Numbered from the stretch's first letter, positions 27,072 through 37,355 are shown. The stretch is 64,000 bases of DNA from Halanaerobium congolense (GCF_004366375.1 NZ_SOEF01000006.1:1-64000); one strand, 5' to 3'. Notes: generated by a model from the letters alone, not told the origin. Made by a program: numbers and translations.

Positions 27072-27834
27072 AGAAGATATTAGAGTAATTTTAGAAAAAG
27101 TTAAAAAGGGAGAACTTGAGGTTGACGCTGCAGCATCATCTCTAAAAGACCTTCCGTTTAAAGATCTGGGTTTTGCCAAAGTAGATAATCACCGCAGCCT
27201 GCGCAATGGTTTTCCCGAGGTTATTTACTGTGAAGGGAAATCATTAGACGAGATTGAAGGTATAGTTAAGGAAATGCTTAAACATGAGAATAATATTTTA
27301 GCAAGCAGGGCTGAAAAAGAAGTTTATCAGCGGATTAAAGAAATTGCACCTGAGGCTGTGTACCATGAACGCCCAAAAATGATTTTTATAGAAAAACAAA
27401 AGCTCAAAAAAACTAAGAGCAAGATTTTGGTTGTCAGTGGAGGGACTTCTGATATTCCAGTGGCAGAAGAAGCGGTGATGACAGCTGAAGCTTTAGGAAA
27501 TTCTGTTGAACGTCTTTACGATGTTGGAGTGGCTGGTATACACAGGCTGCTTGGAAATTTAGATAAATTAAATGATGCTGAAGTTATAATTACTGTAGCT
27601 GGAATGGAAGGTGCACTGGCCAGTGTAGTTGGTGGTCTGGTTGACAAACCGGTAATTGCTGTTCCGACCAGTGTTGGTTACGGTGCTAATTTTGGTGGAG
27701 TTTCAGCACTTTTAACAATGCTCAATAGTTGTGCCAGCGGGATAGGTGTTGTCAACATCGATAATGGCTTTGGTGCCGCTTATTTAGCCAGTACAATTAA
27801 CTTACAGATAGAAAAAGCCAGGAAGGAAGGATAA
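27064..27834 (+). CDS. larB: Nickel-pincer cofactor biosynthesis protein LarB
   Basis: Carboxylates and hydrolyses nicotinic acid adenine dinucleotide to give pyridinium-3,5-dicarboxylate mononucleotide. The 256-residue protein shows the PurE-like core: VVSGGTSDIPVAEEAVMTAE near residue 120, YDVGVAGIHRLL, and TVAGMEGALASVVGGL, followed by AVPTSVGYGANFGGVSALLT. The ATG is preceded by GGAGG inside the end of larE. larC begins one base after its stop. Confidence 0.93.
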   Translation: MNKEDIRVILEKVKKGELEVDAAASSLKDLPFKDLGFAKVDNHRSLRNGFPEVIYCEGKSLDEIEGIVKEMLKHENNILASRAEKEVYQRIKEIAPEAVYHERPKMIFIEKQKLKKTKSKILVVSGGTSDIPVAEEAVMTAEALGNSVERLYDVGVAGIHRLLGNLDKLNDAEVIITVAGMEGALASVVGGLVDKPVIAVPTSVGYGANFGGVSALLTMLNSCASGIGVVNIDNGFGAAYLASTINLQIEKARKEG

Positions 27835-27835
27835 G

Positions 27836-28714
27836 ATGGAAAATATATTATATTTTGATATAAATTCAGGAATCAGTGGAGATATGACAATTGCATCTTT
27901 ACTAGATTTAGGATTGGAACAGGATAAATTTTTAAAAGAGTTAAAGAAGTTAAACCTTGCAGGTTATGAAATTAAGATTTCTACTGTTCAGAAAAATGGA
28001 ATTACAGCTACCGATTTTAAAGTTATTTTAGATGATGACAGTCACCCAGATCATTTAGAGGTTGAGCACAATCATTCTTATCATGAGCATGAACACAAGC
28101 ACTCTGAGCATGAACATAATCACGATGATCATAGTCATCAGCACAATCATGACAAAGGACATTCTCACAGTCACAGCAGCAGTCATCTTCATCGTAATTT
28201 TAATGATATTAAGGAATTAATTAATCAAAGTGGCTTAAGTCAGCAGGTTAAAGATTTAAGTATTGATATCTTTGCTGAAGTAGCAAAAGCAGAGGCAAAG
28301 GTTCATAATAAAGAGATTAATGAAGTCCACTTTCATGAAGTTGGAGCAGTTGATTCTATAGTAGATATTGTTGGAACTGCAATTTTGATTGAAATGCTGA
28401 ATCCAGATCATATATATGCTTCAGCGGTAGCTTTAGGAACAGGATTTGTTGATGCTGCTCACGGCAGAATTCCGGTACCAGCACCAGCAACAATTGAAAT
28501 TTTAAAAGGTGTACCTGTATTTTCAACTGGAGTTAGGGGAGAGCTGGTTACTCCAACTGGAGCTGCTATTATTAAGACTCTGGCAGAAGATTTCATCCAG
28601 CTGCCAGAAGTTGAGATATCAAAAATAGCCTATGGGGCCGGCAAAAAAGATTTTGAAATCACAAATCTGCTGCGGGTTTATCAGGCTAAAAAAAAAGTAA
28701 AAAAAAGCTATTAA
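27836..28714 (+). CDS. larC: Nickel insertion protein LarC, N-terminal part (LarC1), with histidine-rich segment
   Basis: CTP-dependent nickel insertion into the pincer cofactor. This frame gives 292 residues: the N-terminal domain with YFDINSGISGDMTIASLLDL, then about 20 histidines between residues 70 and 119, then the conserved VHFHEVGAVDSIVDIVG and TPTGAAIIKTLAE. It stops at 28712-28714 just after two A runs (28688-28696 and 28699-28706). The remaining C-terminal domain continues in the -1 frame. The sequence A AAA AAA in the zero frame is a classical slippery site, as reported for larC1/larC2 of Lactobacillus plantarum. Confidence 0.9.
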   Translation: MENILYFDINSGISGDMTIASLLDLGLEQDKFLKELKKLNLAGYEIKISTVQKNGITATDFKVILDDDSHPDHLEVEHNHSYHEHEHKHSEHEHNHDDHSHQHNHDKGHSHSHSSSHLHRNFNDIKELINQSGLSQQVKDLSIDIFAEVAKAEAKVHNKEINEVHFHEVGAVDSIVDIVGTAILIEMLNPDHIYASAVALGTGFVDAAHGRIPVPAPATIEILKGVPVFSTGVRGELVTPTGAAIIKTLAEDFIQLPEVEISKIAYGAGKKDFEITNLLRVYQAKKKVKKSY

Positions 28715-29160
28715 TCTTAGAAACTAATATCGATGATATGAGTGGAGAAATTTATTCTTATCTTTTCCCAAGCTTATTAGATGCGGGCGCCAAAGATGTT
28801 TATTTAACAAATATAATGATGAAAAAAAATCGCCCGGCTCAAAAACTATCAGTCCTAATAGCTGAGGATCAGAGAGAAAAAATAGAAGAAATAATATTTA
28901 AAGAAACATCTACCTTAGGAATCAGACGCAGAGAAGTCGAGCGAAGCTGTCTGCAGCGAAAATATTTTGAGCTAAATTCTTCAATTGGGAACATCACAAT
29001 TAAGGCTGCTTATTATAAGGGAGAATTAATTAAGTATTCTCCGGAATATGAAGAATGCAGGCAGATAGCGGCAGAAAAGGATATGAGTCTGCAGCAGGTC
29101 TATGATTTGATCAAAAAAGAAGCAGCAGAAAAATTATTGGACCAAAAGAGTCAGAAATAG
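28699..29160 (+). CDS. larC: Nickel insertion protein LarC, C-terminal part (LarC2), -1 frame
   Basis: The C-terminal domain of LarC, read in the -1 frame relative to LarC1. After the slippery A runs the frame reads LLILETNIDDMSGEIYSYLF, the conserved start of this domain, and goes on through KDVYLTNIMMKKNRPAQKL to the stop. The internal ATG at 28738 lies inside the ETNIDDM motif and lacks a ribosome site, so independent initiation would give a damaged domain. A -1 frameshift gives a full protein of about 440 residues; a shorter LarC1 alone would also be made. Confidence 0.85.
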   Translation, partial: KKKLLILETNIDDMSGEIYSYLFPSLLDAGAKDVYLTNIMMKKNRPAQKLSVLIAEDQREKIEEIIFKETSTLGIRRREVERSCLQRKYFELNSSIGNITIKAAYYKGELIKYSPEYEECRQIAAEKDMSLQQVYDLIKKEAAEKLLDQKSQK

Positions 29161-29375
29161 TAGAAAATATGTTAATAGCTGCCGAAAGTATTGATCTAGG
29201 TGGGGTCTGGATTGGTCTGACTAGGTTCTTTTTTCAAAATGAAGAAAATATTAAAAAATCAGATTTACCCACAGGTTATAAACCGTTTTGTGCAGTAGCT
29301 TTAGGCTATAAAGGAGAAGATATTCCAACAGGACCTTCAAAAAGAAATATGGATGTTATAAATTATATAAAATAA
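29142..29375 (+). pseudogene. Nitroreductase family C-terminal remnant
   Basis: Only the last 70-odd residues of a nitroreductase-like flavoprotein remain: MLIAAESIDLGGVWIG followed by FCAVALGYKGED, the family's C-terminal pattern. The N-terminal two thirds, including the FMN-binding residues, are missing and the fragment abuts the end of larC. No ribosome site precedes the ATG at 29169. Confidence 0.65.
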
Positions 29376-29437
29376 TTAATTATAGAAAAAAATAGATTAA
29401 TTAACTGTAAATCAAATTAAGGAGAGTGAAGTAAATA

Positions 29438-30601
29438 ATGCTAAACTTTAATTATTCAGTCCCAACAAAAGTATTTTTTGGCAAGAATAAAATCGACTTA
29501 CTGGCAGAAAACATAAAGAAATATGGTTCTAATGTTTTGCTTGTTTATGGTGGAGGTAGTATAAAAAGAAATGGTATTTATGATAATCTAATAGAAATTT
29601 TTAATGAAAATGATATCAATTTTTGGGAACTAGGAGGAGTAAAGCCTAATCCTCGAATTTCAAGTGTCAGAAAAGGAATAGAAATCTGTCAAGAACAAGG
29701 AATAGATATTATCCTGGCAGTTGGGGGAGGAAGTACAATTGATTGTGCCAAAGTTATAGGTGCAGGCTTTTATTATAATGGAGATCCCTGGGAAATAGTT
29801 ACTGATCCAAGTAAAATAGAGGATTCGCTGCCAATTGCAACTATTTTAACTCTAGCTGCTACAGGTTCGGAAATGAATGCCGGAGCTGTAATTACCAATT
29901 TAGAGACCAAAGAAAAATTAGGAACTGGTCATCCAAGTATGGCTCCTAAATTTTCTATCTTAGACCCAACTTATACATTTACAGTTCCTCAAAAACACAC
30001 AGCAGCTGGTACAGCAGATATAATGAGTCATATTTTCGAAGTATATTTTAGTAAAACAAAAGGAGCATATGTGCAAAATAGAATGGCAGAGGCTCTTTTA
30101 AAAACATGTATCAATTATGGGACAAAAGCTCTTCAAGAACCTGAAAATTATGAGGCAAGAGCTAATTTGATGTGGACAGCTAGTCTGGCTATAAATGGTC
30201 TTTTAAGTGATGGTAAAGAAACAGAGTGGAGTGTACATGCAATGGAACATGAGCTTAGTGCTTTTTACGACATTACTCATGGTACGGGACTTGCAATTTT
30301 AACTCCTTATTGGATGGAATATTCCTTAAATAAAAAGACAGTAGATAAATTTGTCGAATATGGTGTTAATGTTTGGGGAATTAATTCTGATAATGATAAA
30401 TATGAAATAGCCCAAACTGCTATCGAAAAAACAAGAGAGTATTTTAATTTACTAGGAATCCCTTCGAATTTGAGTGAAGTTGGGATTGAAGCAGAAAAAT
30501 TAAAAGAAATGGCTAAACAAGCTACCAGAAGAGGCAAATTAGGCAACTTTAAACCTTTGACAAAACAGGATGTATTAAATATTTATAAAAAAGCTTTATA
30601 A
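29438..30601 (+). CDS. Iron-containing alcohol dehydrogenase, NADPH-dependent butanol dehydrogenase type
   Basis: Interconverts aldehydes and alcohols in fermentation. The 387-residue protein is of the BdhA/YqhD type, with PTKVFFGKNKIDLL at the start, GGGSTIDCAKVIGAG at the nucleotide site, and metal ligands in AAGTADIMSHIFEVYF, WSVHAMEHELSAFYDITHG. The ATG follows AAGGAGAG. It lies between two decayed oxidoreductase genes, so it may be the surviving member of a degraded redox cluster. Confidence 0.92.
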   Translation: MLNFNYSVPTKVFFGKNKIDLLAENIKKYGSNVLLVYGGGSIKRNGIYDNLIEIFNENDINFWELGGVKPNPRISSVRKGIEICQEQGIDIILAVGGGSTIDCAKVIGAGFYYNGDPWEIVTDPSKIEDSLPIATILTLAATGSEMNAGAVITNLETKEKLGTGHPSMAPKFSILDPTYTFTVPQKHTAAGTADIMSHIFEVYFSKTKGAYVQNRMAEALLKTCINYGTKALQEPENYEARANLMWTASLAINGLLSDGKETEWSVHAMEHELSAFYDITHGTGLAILTPYWMEYSLNKKTVDKFVEYGVNVWGINSDNDKYEIAQTAIEKTREYFNLLGIPSNLSEVGIEAEKLKEMAKQATRRGKLGNFKPLTKQDVLNIYKKAL

Positions 30602-30615
30602 ACTTAAAATAGATT

Positions 30616-31240
<625 letters not shown>

Positions 31241-31402
31241 ACTTATGTTTTAGAGGAAAATGAAGATACATTAAAAAAATATTTATTTAAATTTAGATTT
31301 AAAATTAAATATAAAATTAAAGAAAAAGAAGGAATTAATAACTTAAAAGCGGAAGAAGAATTTAAATGCACTCATACAATCACTATCAAATAGAGGTGAA
31401 AT

Positions 31403-32578
31403 ATGTTTAATATAACTAAAATGCTGACAGAATTTAATACTTATGGGGATCAGCTTCGCTATGATAAAGACTGCAGTAAATCCCCAATTGGTACCCGGCC
31501 TGGCCTGGGGCCTGTTGTTGCCTGGAATATTAATTCTCAGTGTAATTTGAATTGTAAACACTGTTATTCAAATTCTACTGCAGTTAAAAAAGATGAAACT
31601 TTAAATACAAAAGAGGCCTTTGCTTTAATTGATCAACTGGCCAATTTTAAAGTCCCAGTTTTACTTTTATCAGGCGGAGAACCACTTTTAAGACCTGATT
31701 TATTTAATTTGATTAAAAAGGCTAAAAGCAGAAATTTAAGGGTTGTAATTTCTACCAATGGAACTCTGCTGATAGAAAAGATGGTTGAGCAATTAAAATC
31801 TCTGGGAGTTAGCTATATCGGGATCAGTCTTGATGGTCTAGAAGCTGTCAATGATCAATTCCGCGGCAAAAACGGAGCCTTTAACGCTGCTTTAGATGGA
31901 ATCCGAATCTGTCAGAAACATGGACAAAAAGTTGGACTTCGTTTCACCATTAATCAGGATAATTATCAGCAAATTGATGAGCTTTTTCAGCTGATTGAAA
32001 AGGAGAATATTCCCCGCATCTGTTTTTATCATCTGGTTTATTCAGGTCGTGGAGAAAATATTAAAGAAGCTGAATTGAATAACCTGGACAAAAAGATGAC
32101 AATCGATAAAATTATTGACTGGACTCAGTATTTTATAGATCAGGGAGATCCCAGAGAAATATTAACAGTTGATAACCATGCTGATGGGGCCTATCTATAT
32201 TTAAAAACTAAGGAAAATGACCCGGAGCAGGCTGAATATATCTACAGTCAGCTTTTAAAAAGTGGGGGTAACCGCAGCGGCAGTGCAATTGCCAATATTG
32301 ATCATAAGGGAGATGTTTTTGCAGATCAATTTAGCCGTTTTAGAACCCTGGGTAATATTAGAGAAAATAAATTTTCTGAGATCTGGCAGGATCAGAATAA
32401 TGAATTTCTAAATAAAATGAGAAACAGAAAAGAACATCTTAAGGGCCGCTGTGCAGACTGCAGGTTTTTAGAAATCTGTAATGGTAATCTTCGAGCTCGT
32501 GCTTATGCAGCTGATGATTTATGGGGAGCCGATCCCGGCTGTTATTTAAGTAAAAAAGAAATCGGAGGAGATTTATAG
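31403..32578 (+). CDS. ahbC: Radical SAM protein AhbC (NirJ1-like), 12,18-didecarboxysiroheme deacetylase
   Basis: In the siroheme-dependent heme route, AhbC removes the two acetate side chains of didecarboxysiroheme to give Fe-coproporphyrin III. The 391-residue protein has the radical SAM triad CNLNCKHC near residue 48, LLLSGGEPLLRPDLF, and a C-terminal SPASM-like cysteine set CADCRFLEICNGNLRARAY near 350. The ATG follows GAGGTG. The next radical SAM gene starts directly after its stop. An alternative is NirJ1 of heme d1 synthesis, but no cytochrome cd1 gene is seen. Confidence 0.87.
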   Translation: MFNITKMLTEFNTYGDQLRYDKDCSKSPIGTRPGLGPVVAWNINSQCNLNCKHCYSNSTAVKKDETLNTKEAFALIDQLANFKVPVLLLSGGEPLLRPDLFNLIKKAKSRNLRVVISTNGTLLIEKMVEQLKSLGVSYIGISLDGLEAVNDQFRGKNGAFNAALDGIRICQKHGQKVGLRFTINQDNYQQIDELFQLIEKENIPRICFYHLVYSGRGENIKEAELNNLDKKMTIDKIIDWTQYFIDQGDPREILTVDNHADGAYLYLKTKENDPEQAEYIYSQLLKSGGNRSGSAIANIDHKGDVFADQFSRFRTLGNIRENKFSEIWQDQNNEFLNKMRNRKEHLKGRCADCRFLEICNGNLRARAYAADDLWGADPGCYLSKKEIGGDL

Positions 32579-33571
32579 ATGAATATAATATCCTGGAATT
32601 CTACAAATCAATGTCATTTAAGCTGTCCTCACTGCTATCGTGATGCAGGAAGTGATATGGGGAAAGAATTAAATACCGCTGAAGCAAAAAGAATGCTGGA
32701 TCAGATTAAAGCAGCTAATTTTCATTTGATGGTTTTTTCTGGTGGTGAACCACTCTTAAGGAATGATATTTTTGAGTTAATGGCTTATGCTTCAAAAATT
32801 GGACTTCGACCTGTACTGGGAACAGGTGGAGGGTTAATTGATGCTGCAGCTGCTCTTAAATTAAAAGCGGCTGGTGTTCTAGCAGCAGGTATAAGTTTAG
32901 ATAGTGTTAATGCTGAAAAACATGATCGATTCAGGGGAGAAGAAGGACTTTTTGCCAGAGTGGAAAATGCCTTTCTGGAACTTAAAAAAGTAGGTATTCC
33001 TTTTCAAACTCATATGACTGTTATGGATTGGAATCTGGGGGAGTTAGAATCTATAATAGATTATTCAGCTCAAATTGGAGCCAAAGCAGCTCATATTTTC
33101 TTTATGGTTCCCACAGGAAGAGCAGCTTATATAGAAGAGAGTGCGATTTCTAAAAAAGAATATCAGCTGGCAGTAGAGAGAATTATGAGAAAATCGGAAG
33201 AGGTAGAGATTGAGGTTAAGCCTGTCTGTGCTCCTCAATTTATTGCCACAGCTGACCAGCTTGATATTAACTCCCGCTTTAAAAACGGCTGTCTGGCAGG
33301 AGTAAGTTATTGTATTGTCAATCCTGTAGGAGATGTTCAGCCCTGTGCCTATCTTGATCTTAAAGTTGGAAATGTTAAAGAAGAAAGTTTTAAATCTATC
33401 TGGGAAAATAGTAAAATTTTAAATGAGATGAGAACTTTAGACTGGGAAGGAAAATGCGGCAGCTGCAAATATGGCAGCAGCTGTAGAGGATGTAGAGCCA
33501 GAGCTTATTATTACAGTGGTGACTACATGAAAGCAGATCCCTTTTGCTCAATAGAAAATACTGGTCTGTAG
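32579..33571 (+). CDS. ahbD: Radical SAM protein AhbD (NirJ2-like), heme synthase of the siroheme route
   Basis: AhbD oxidatively decarboxylates two propionates of Fe-coproporphyrin III to vinyl groups, giving heme b. The 330-residue protein has CHLSCPHC near residue 12, FSGGEPLLRNDIFEL, and a C-terminal cluster CGSCKYGSSCRGCRARAYYY. GGAGGAG sits just before the start, which is immediately after the ahbC stop. It resembles NirJ2/AhbD; the exact reaction is inferred from the company of ahbA, ahbB and ahbC. Confidence 0.85.
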   Translation: MNIISWNSTNQCHLSCPHCYRDAGSDMGKELNTAEAKRMLDQIKAANFHLMVFSGGEPLLRNDIFELMAYASKIGLRPVLGTGGGLIDAAAALKLKAAGVLAAGISLDSVNAEKHDRFRGEEGLFARVENAFLELKKVGIPFQTHMTVMDWNLGELESIIDYSAQIGAKAAHIFFMVPTGRAAYIEESAISKKEYQLAVERIMRKSEEVEIEVKPVCAPQFIATADQLDINSRFKNGCLAGVSYCIVNPVGDVQPCAYLDLKVGNVKEESFKSIWENSKILNEMRTLDWEGKCGSCKYGSSCRGCRARAYYYSGDYMKADPFCSIENTGL

Positions 33572-33584
33572 TTCTGTGATATAA

Positions 33585-33767
33585 TCAGATTCAGATAGTA
33601 GAAAAAAGAGAAGCAAAAATTGTTGAGCAATTTTCTAACAAGTATTCAACAGAAGAGGTTAATAATCTAATTGGACTTTATCGTGATCAGTATGGAGAAT
33701 TAAAGGAAGAAAAGCTGGAAATATCAGAGCCGTCTGCATCAGGAATTCTGGAAGCAGACCGCGATTG
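33585..33767 (+). other. Short unassigned open stretch after ahbD
   Basis: The 308 bases between ahbD and ahbA hold about 58 open codons, charged and probably helical (e.g. KYSTEEVNNLIGLYRDQYGE), ending in a stop at 33765. There is no start codon with a ribosome site and I recognise no family, so it is probably the tail of a lost gene. Confidence 0.3.
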
Positions 33768-33879
33768 AGCTGGAGTTAATGTATAATCTATAAATTTATT
33801 TTAAATATTTTAATTAATAATTATTAAGTTCAGTTTATAAAATCATAGGCTGAGCTTATTTTATTTAGGAGCTGTTTTT

Positions 33880-34353
33880 ATGGAAAAAATTGATAAGAAA
33901 ATTCTCGATAGACTGCAGACTGGCTTAAAATTAGAAGCCTCACCTTTTCAAAAAATAGCGGCAGAACTGGGAATCGAAGCAGAGGAACTGCTGCGGCGAA
34001 TTAAAAAGCTTAAAAAAGAAGGTTATATTCGTCGACTGGGGGGAATTTTTAGATCTTCAAGATTGGGTTATAAAAGTACTCTTGTAGCCTTAAAAGTGGA
34101 GGAAAAAAACTTTTATCAGGTAGCTGAAATTATCAATCAGCACTCAGGTGTAACTCACAATTATCGCAGAGATCATCAATTAAATCTCTGGTTTACCCTC
34201 TCAACTACCAGTGAACTTGAGCAAGATAATTTTCTGGCACAAATTAAAGCTTTGCCAGGAGTAAAAGAACTCTATCAGCTGCCAAAAGAGAAATTTTTTA
34301 AATTAAATGTTTTTTTTAAAATGGAAGAGGAAGCCGGTGATGATCATGAATAA
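33880..34353 (+). CDS. ahbA: Siroheme decarboxylase subunit AhbA (Lrp/AsnC-like)
   Basis: One of two paralogous subunits that decarboxylate siroheme to 12,18-didecarboxysiroheme. The 157-residue protein has an Lrp-type HTH (residues 1-60, LEASPFQKIAAELGIEAEEL) and a RAM-like domain containing the family's catalytic-region histidine and arginines in THNYRRDHQLNLWFTLS. The ATG follows TAGGAG. It overlaps ahbB by 14 bases, so the two are coupled. AhbA/AhbB assignment between the pair follows gene order and is tentative. Confidence 0.85.
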   Translation: MEKIDKKILDRLQTGLKLEASPFQKIAAELGIEAEELLRRIKKLKKEGYIRRLGGIFRSSRLGYKSTLVALKVEEKNFYQVAEIINQHSGVTHNYRRDHQLNLWFTLSTTSELEQDNFLAQIKALPGVKELYQLPKEKFFKLNVFFKMEEEAGDDHE

Positions 34354-34858
34354 TATTTCTGATAAAAAATTCGGAGAAATCGTGGATGAGCTTGATAAAA
34401 AGATTATTAAGGTTTTAGAAACTGATATACCACTGACCTTAAACCCCTATCAGAAAATAGCTGAAGATTTAAACATTGATCGGGCTGAACTTTTAACAAG
34501 ACTGCAGAAGCTTAAAGAAAGAAAAATTTTAAAAAGAATTTCTGCTATTTTACACCATAGAGATTCAGGTTATCAGGCAAATGGAATGTTTGTTTGCCAT
34601 TTTAGTGAGCAGGAGATTGATCAGCTGGGAAAGGAAATTTCTAAACTGGAAGCAGTGAGCCACTGTTATCAGCGCCAGACTTATCAAAACTGGCCCTATA
34701 ATTTTTATGCAATGATGCACGCTAAAAATAAAGAAGAACTGGAAAAGAAGGTTAATCAGCTGGTTGAAAAGTATAAGATCGAAGATTATCAAATTTTATA
34801 TTCGACGGAAGAATTAAAAAAAACCAGTATGAAGTATTTTGGTTGTGGTGTAAAATAA
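34340..34858 (+). CDS. ahbB: Siroheme decarboxylase subunit AhbB (Lrp/AsnC-like)
   Basis: The second subunit of siroheme decarboxylase, 172 residues. The HTH region (LTLNPYQKIAEDLNIDRAEL) is followed by LKRISAILHHRDSGYQANGM and the signature SHCYQRQTYQNWPYNFYAMM. I place the start at the ATG at 34340, inside the end of ahbA and after AGAGGA; a further in-frame ATG upstream would read through the tail of ahbA in another frame. Confidence 0.85.
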   Translation: MIMNNISDKKFGEIVDELDKKIIKVLETDIPLTLNPYQKIAEDLNIDRAELLTRLQKLKERKILKRISAILHHRDSGYQANGMFVCHFSEQEIDQLGKEISKLEAVSHCYQRQTYQNWPYNFYAMMHAKNKEELEKKVNQLVEKYKIEDYQILYSTEELKKTSMKYFGCGVK

Positions 34859-35506
34859 GTTTTGGAGATTCATTTTGAAATTATCTAAAAAATTAAAAAG
34901 AAGACTCTCTTTTTGATAAAATGTTTTTAGAACCAAAAACAGGTTAATTAAAGCTGAAAGACAGGAAATAATGAAGTCCCAAACAGTAAAGAATTCGCAG
35001 ATATTCTGAGTCATTTCCCAGCCAGAATATGTAACTTTAAATTCAATGAATACTGCTGAAGTAGAAAAATATCTCAAGCAGCAGAATTCTTAAATGACCA
35101 CTGAGAAGAGTTTAAGATCAAACATCTTCCAGGTAAAGTTCCTGCTGATATTTTATTTCTATCAAGACTTAAGAGTAATGCTAAAATTAAAGTTCTAAAA
35201 TCTAAAATTGTAATTATTGATGGCCAGGAAGTTAAAGATTCTACTGTTCTTTTAGGAGACAAAAAAACAGGATAAACAGATGAGAAATGTTTTAAGAATC
35301 TTAGAAATACCCGACAGAGAAAACCCTGGCAGTATACAGTTGGTACCTAATTTTTTTTGCTTTTAAAGCAGGTATTATTTCCTCAATCAAGAATAATTAA
35401 ATATAGCTTAATTTATTAAGCTATATTTATTTAAACTATGTTTTAAGATAAAGGAAAAAAATTCTATTGAAATTTTGAAATTAAAATTATTACTGGGGGG
35501 AAGTAT
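34859..35506. other. Gene-poor stretch with decayed coding sequence and a hairpin
   Basis: No intact gene. Between about 35105 and 35275 the plus strand is open and codon-like (KHLPGKVPADILFLSRLKSN, IVIIDGQEVKDSTVLLG), but it lacks a start and I cannot assign it. A perfect 13-base stem, AAATATAGCTTAA / TTAAGCTATATTT with loop TTTA, occupies 35399-35428; it could end transcription from the ahb genes. Confidence 0.4.
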
Positions 35507-37321
35507 ATGAAGGGAACAGTCGTTTCGACCTGGCTTAAAACTCTTACCAAAACTTATGGAGAGGAAGTAGTCAACAGTGCAAAAAAGAAAGCGGGATTTA
35601 AAGAAGATTTAATTATCACACCAATGACAACAATTGAAGATCAAAAAACAAAGGATTTAATGAAATATATAGGACAGGAGGTAGGTAAAAAGCCCGGTGA
35701 AATCTGGCATAATATGGGGATGAAAAATATTGAAACTTTTTCAAACTGGTTTCCCTCATATTTCAGCAATCGCACTTTAAAAAACTTTTTAATGTTGATG
35801 GACACCGTACATCTGCAGTTAACAGAAATGATTCCAGGAGCCAACCCTCCTCGCCTGCGGGCAAAGGAATTAAATGACCATAAAATAGAAATGACATATA
35901 AGTCTGAAAGAGGGATGTACGATTATTTTTTAGGGCTTTTAGAGGGCAGTTCTTCATTTTTTAAAACTCCTATTGAAGTTGAAGAAATTGACAGAGGAAC
36001 CCTGGATGATGGACGAGATTTCTTAACTATACATATTAGCTTTGAAAAATCATTTAGAAATGAAAAAAAATACTTATTCTCTAAAATTCTGGGACTGGGC
36101 ATATTTAAAAGTATTCCTGCTAAAATGGGGCTTACTGTTTTTGTTTTAAGCTTTGCCTTAACATCTCTACCGCAGTTTTCAGCAGGTTGGACAATTAATC
36201 TGGCTGCAGCTGTCGGACTGGGTATTATTTTAGCCCTAATCAGCAGACTTTTAATGTCCCCGGTTAAAGCAATTGATAATGAGTTAAGTAAAATAGAAAT
36301 ATTAAATCTTGATGATGAAAATAGACTAAAAACCGCTGATGATTTTGAAAGATTATTTAATAAACTGCGTCAGATAAAAGCCAAATTGAGAGAAGATATT
36401 CTTTTCTTAAAAGGTGGAACAGATGATATGCACAACTTTACTAAAGATTTTGTTGAGCTGGCAGAAGATATGGAAGAAGTTTCTGACAGTATTGCAACCG
36501 TTGTAGATGAAGTTGCGAAGGGAGCTCAGGCTCAGGCTCAGGAAACTGAAGAATCAGCTTATATCGTCAATCAAAATGTTGAAGAAATTGAAAAATTGGT
36601 TGAAGCCGGTCAGGACAGCCGTGAAAATTTAGAAAATGCTGTTACAAATATTCGTTCTTCCACCCAGGCTGTTGTTGATGTTAATCAGAGGATCAGTGGA
36701 GTTCGAGAAGCATTTGCCAATGTTAATCAGTTAGGAAAACAGCTTTCGGAAAAAATAGAGACAATCATGGAAATTGTAGATACAGTTGAAGATATTGCTG
36801 GTCAGACTAATCTGCTTTCACTCAATGCTTCTATTGAAGCTGCCCGTTCTTCTGATAATGGTCGCGGTTTTACAGTAGTTGCAGAAGAAGTAAGAAAACT
36901 TGCCGAAGAATCTCAGCAGGCAGTAGAAACAATCAGAAAAAATCTGGGAGAGTTTACCGAACATGTTGAAACTCTTAGCTCCAGTATTAGTGAGCAGTTT
37001 ACCAATCTTGAGACAAGTAATCAAGCTCTAGAGGAAGTTGCTAAATCAAGTAATAGTGCTACCAATGATATTGAATCTGCTACTAATCAGGTTGTCGATA
37101 TAGTAAACAGCTTAAATACTGAGACAAAAAAAATTAGAGAAGTCATTGAAAACTTTAATAATCTGGCTGCAATTGCTCAGGAAAATTCAGCTTCCAGTGA
37201 AGAAATGAGTGCCAGCGTTAATAATTATTCTGAAAAAATTAAAGAAATGACAGGTTATATTGAACAGATGGAAGACTTAACAGAAAACTTCCGCAAAAAC
37301 CTTAAAAGTTACAATGTCTAA
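35507..37321 (+). CDS. H-NOX (heme NO/O2-binding) chemoreceptor
   Basis: A heme gas sensor fused to a chemotaxis transducer, 604 residues. Residues 1-190 are an H-NOX domain that aligns without gaps to the Thermoanaerobacter (Caldanaerobacter) Tar4 H-NOX from memory. It has heme ligand His102 (DTVHLQL), the Y131-S133-R135 heme-propionate motif ([11 protein letters not shown]) and Pro115. Trp9, Asn74 and Tyr140, the distal residues that bind O2 in that protein, are all present. Two membrane segments follow (about 207-250), then the MCP signalling domain with hairpin tip [20 protein letters not shown] near 425. The ATG follows GGGGGGAAG. It lies inside the heme biosynthesis cluster. Confidence 0.94.
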   Translation: MKGTVVSTWLKTLTKTYGEEVVNSAKKKAGFKEDLIITPMTTIEDQKTKDLMKYIGQEVGKKPGEIWHNMGMKNIETFSNWFPSYFSNRTLKNFLMLMDTVHLQLTEMIPGANPPRLRAKELNDHKIEMTYKSERGMYDYFLGLLEGSSSFFKTPIEVEEIDRGTLDDGRDFLTIHISFEKSFRNEKKYLFSKILGLGIFKSIPAKMGLTVFVLSFALTSLPQFSAGWTINLAAAVGLGIILALISRLLMSPVKAIDNELSKIEILNLDDENRLKTADDFERLFNKLRQIKAKLREDILFLKGGTDDMHNFTKDFVELAEDMEEVSDSIATVVDEVAKGAQAQAQETEESAYIVNQNVEEIEKLVEAGQDSRENLENAVTNIRSSTQAVVDVNQRISGVREAFANVNQLGKQLSEKIETIMEIVDTVEDIAGQTNLLSLNASIEAARSSDNGRGFTVVAEEVRKLAEESQQAVETIRKNLGEFTEHVETLSSSISEQFTNLETSNQALEEVAKSSNSATNDIESATNQVVDIVNSLNTETKKIREVIENFNNLAAIAQENSASSEEMSASVNNYSEKIKEMTGYIEQMEDLTENFRKNLKSYNV

Positions 37322-37355
37322 AAAATTAAAATAGAACATCCAGAAAGATAAATTT

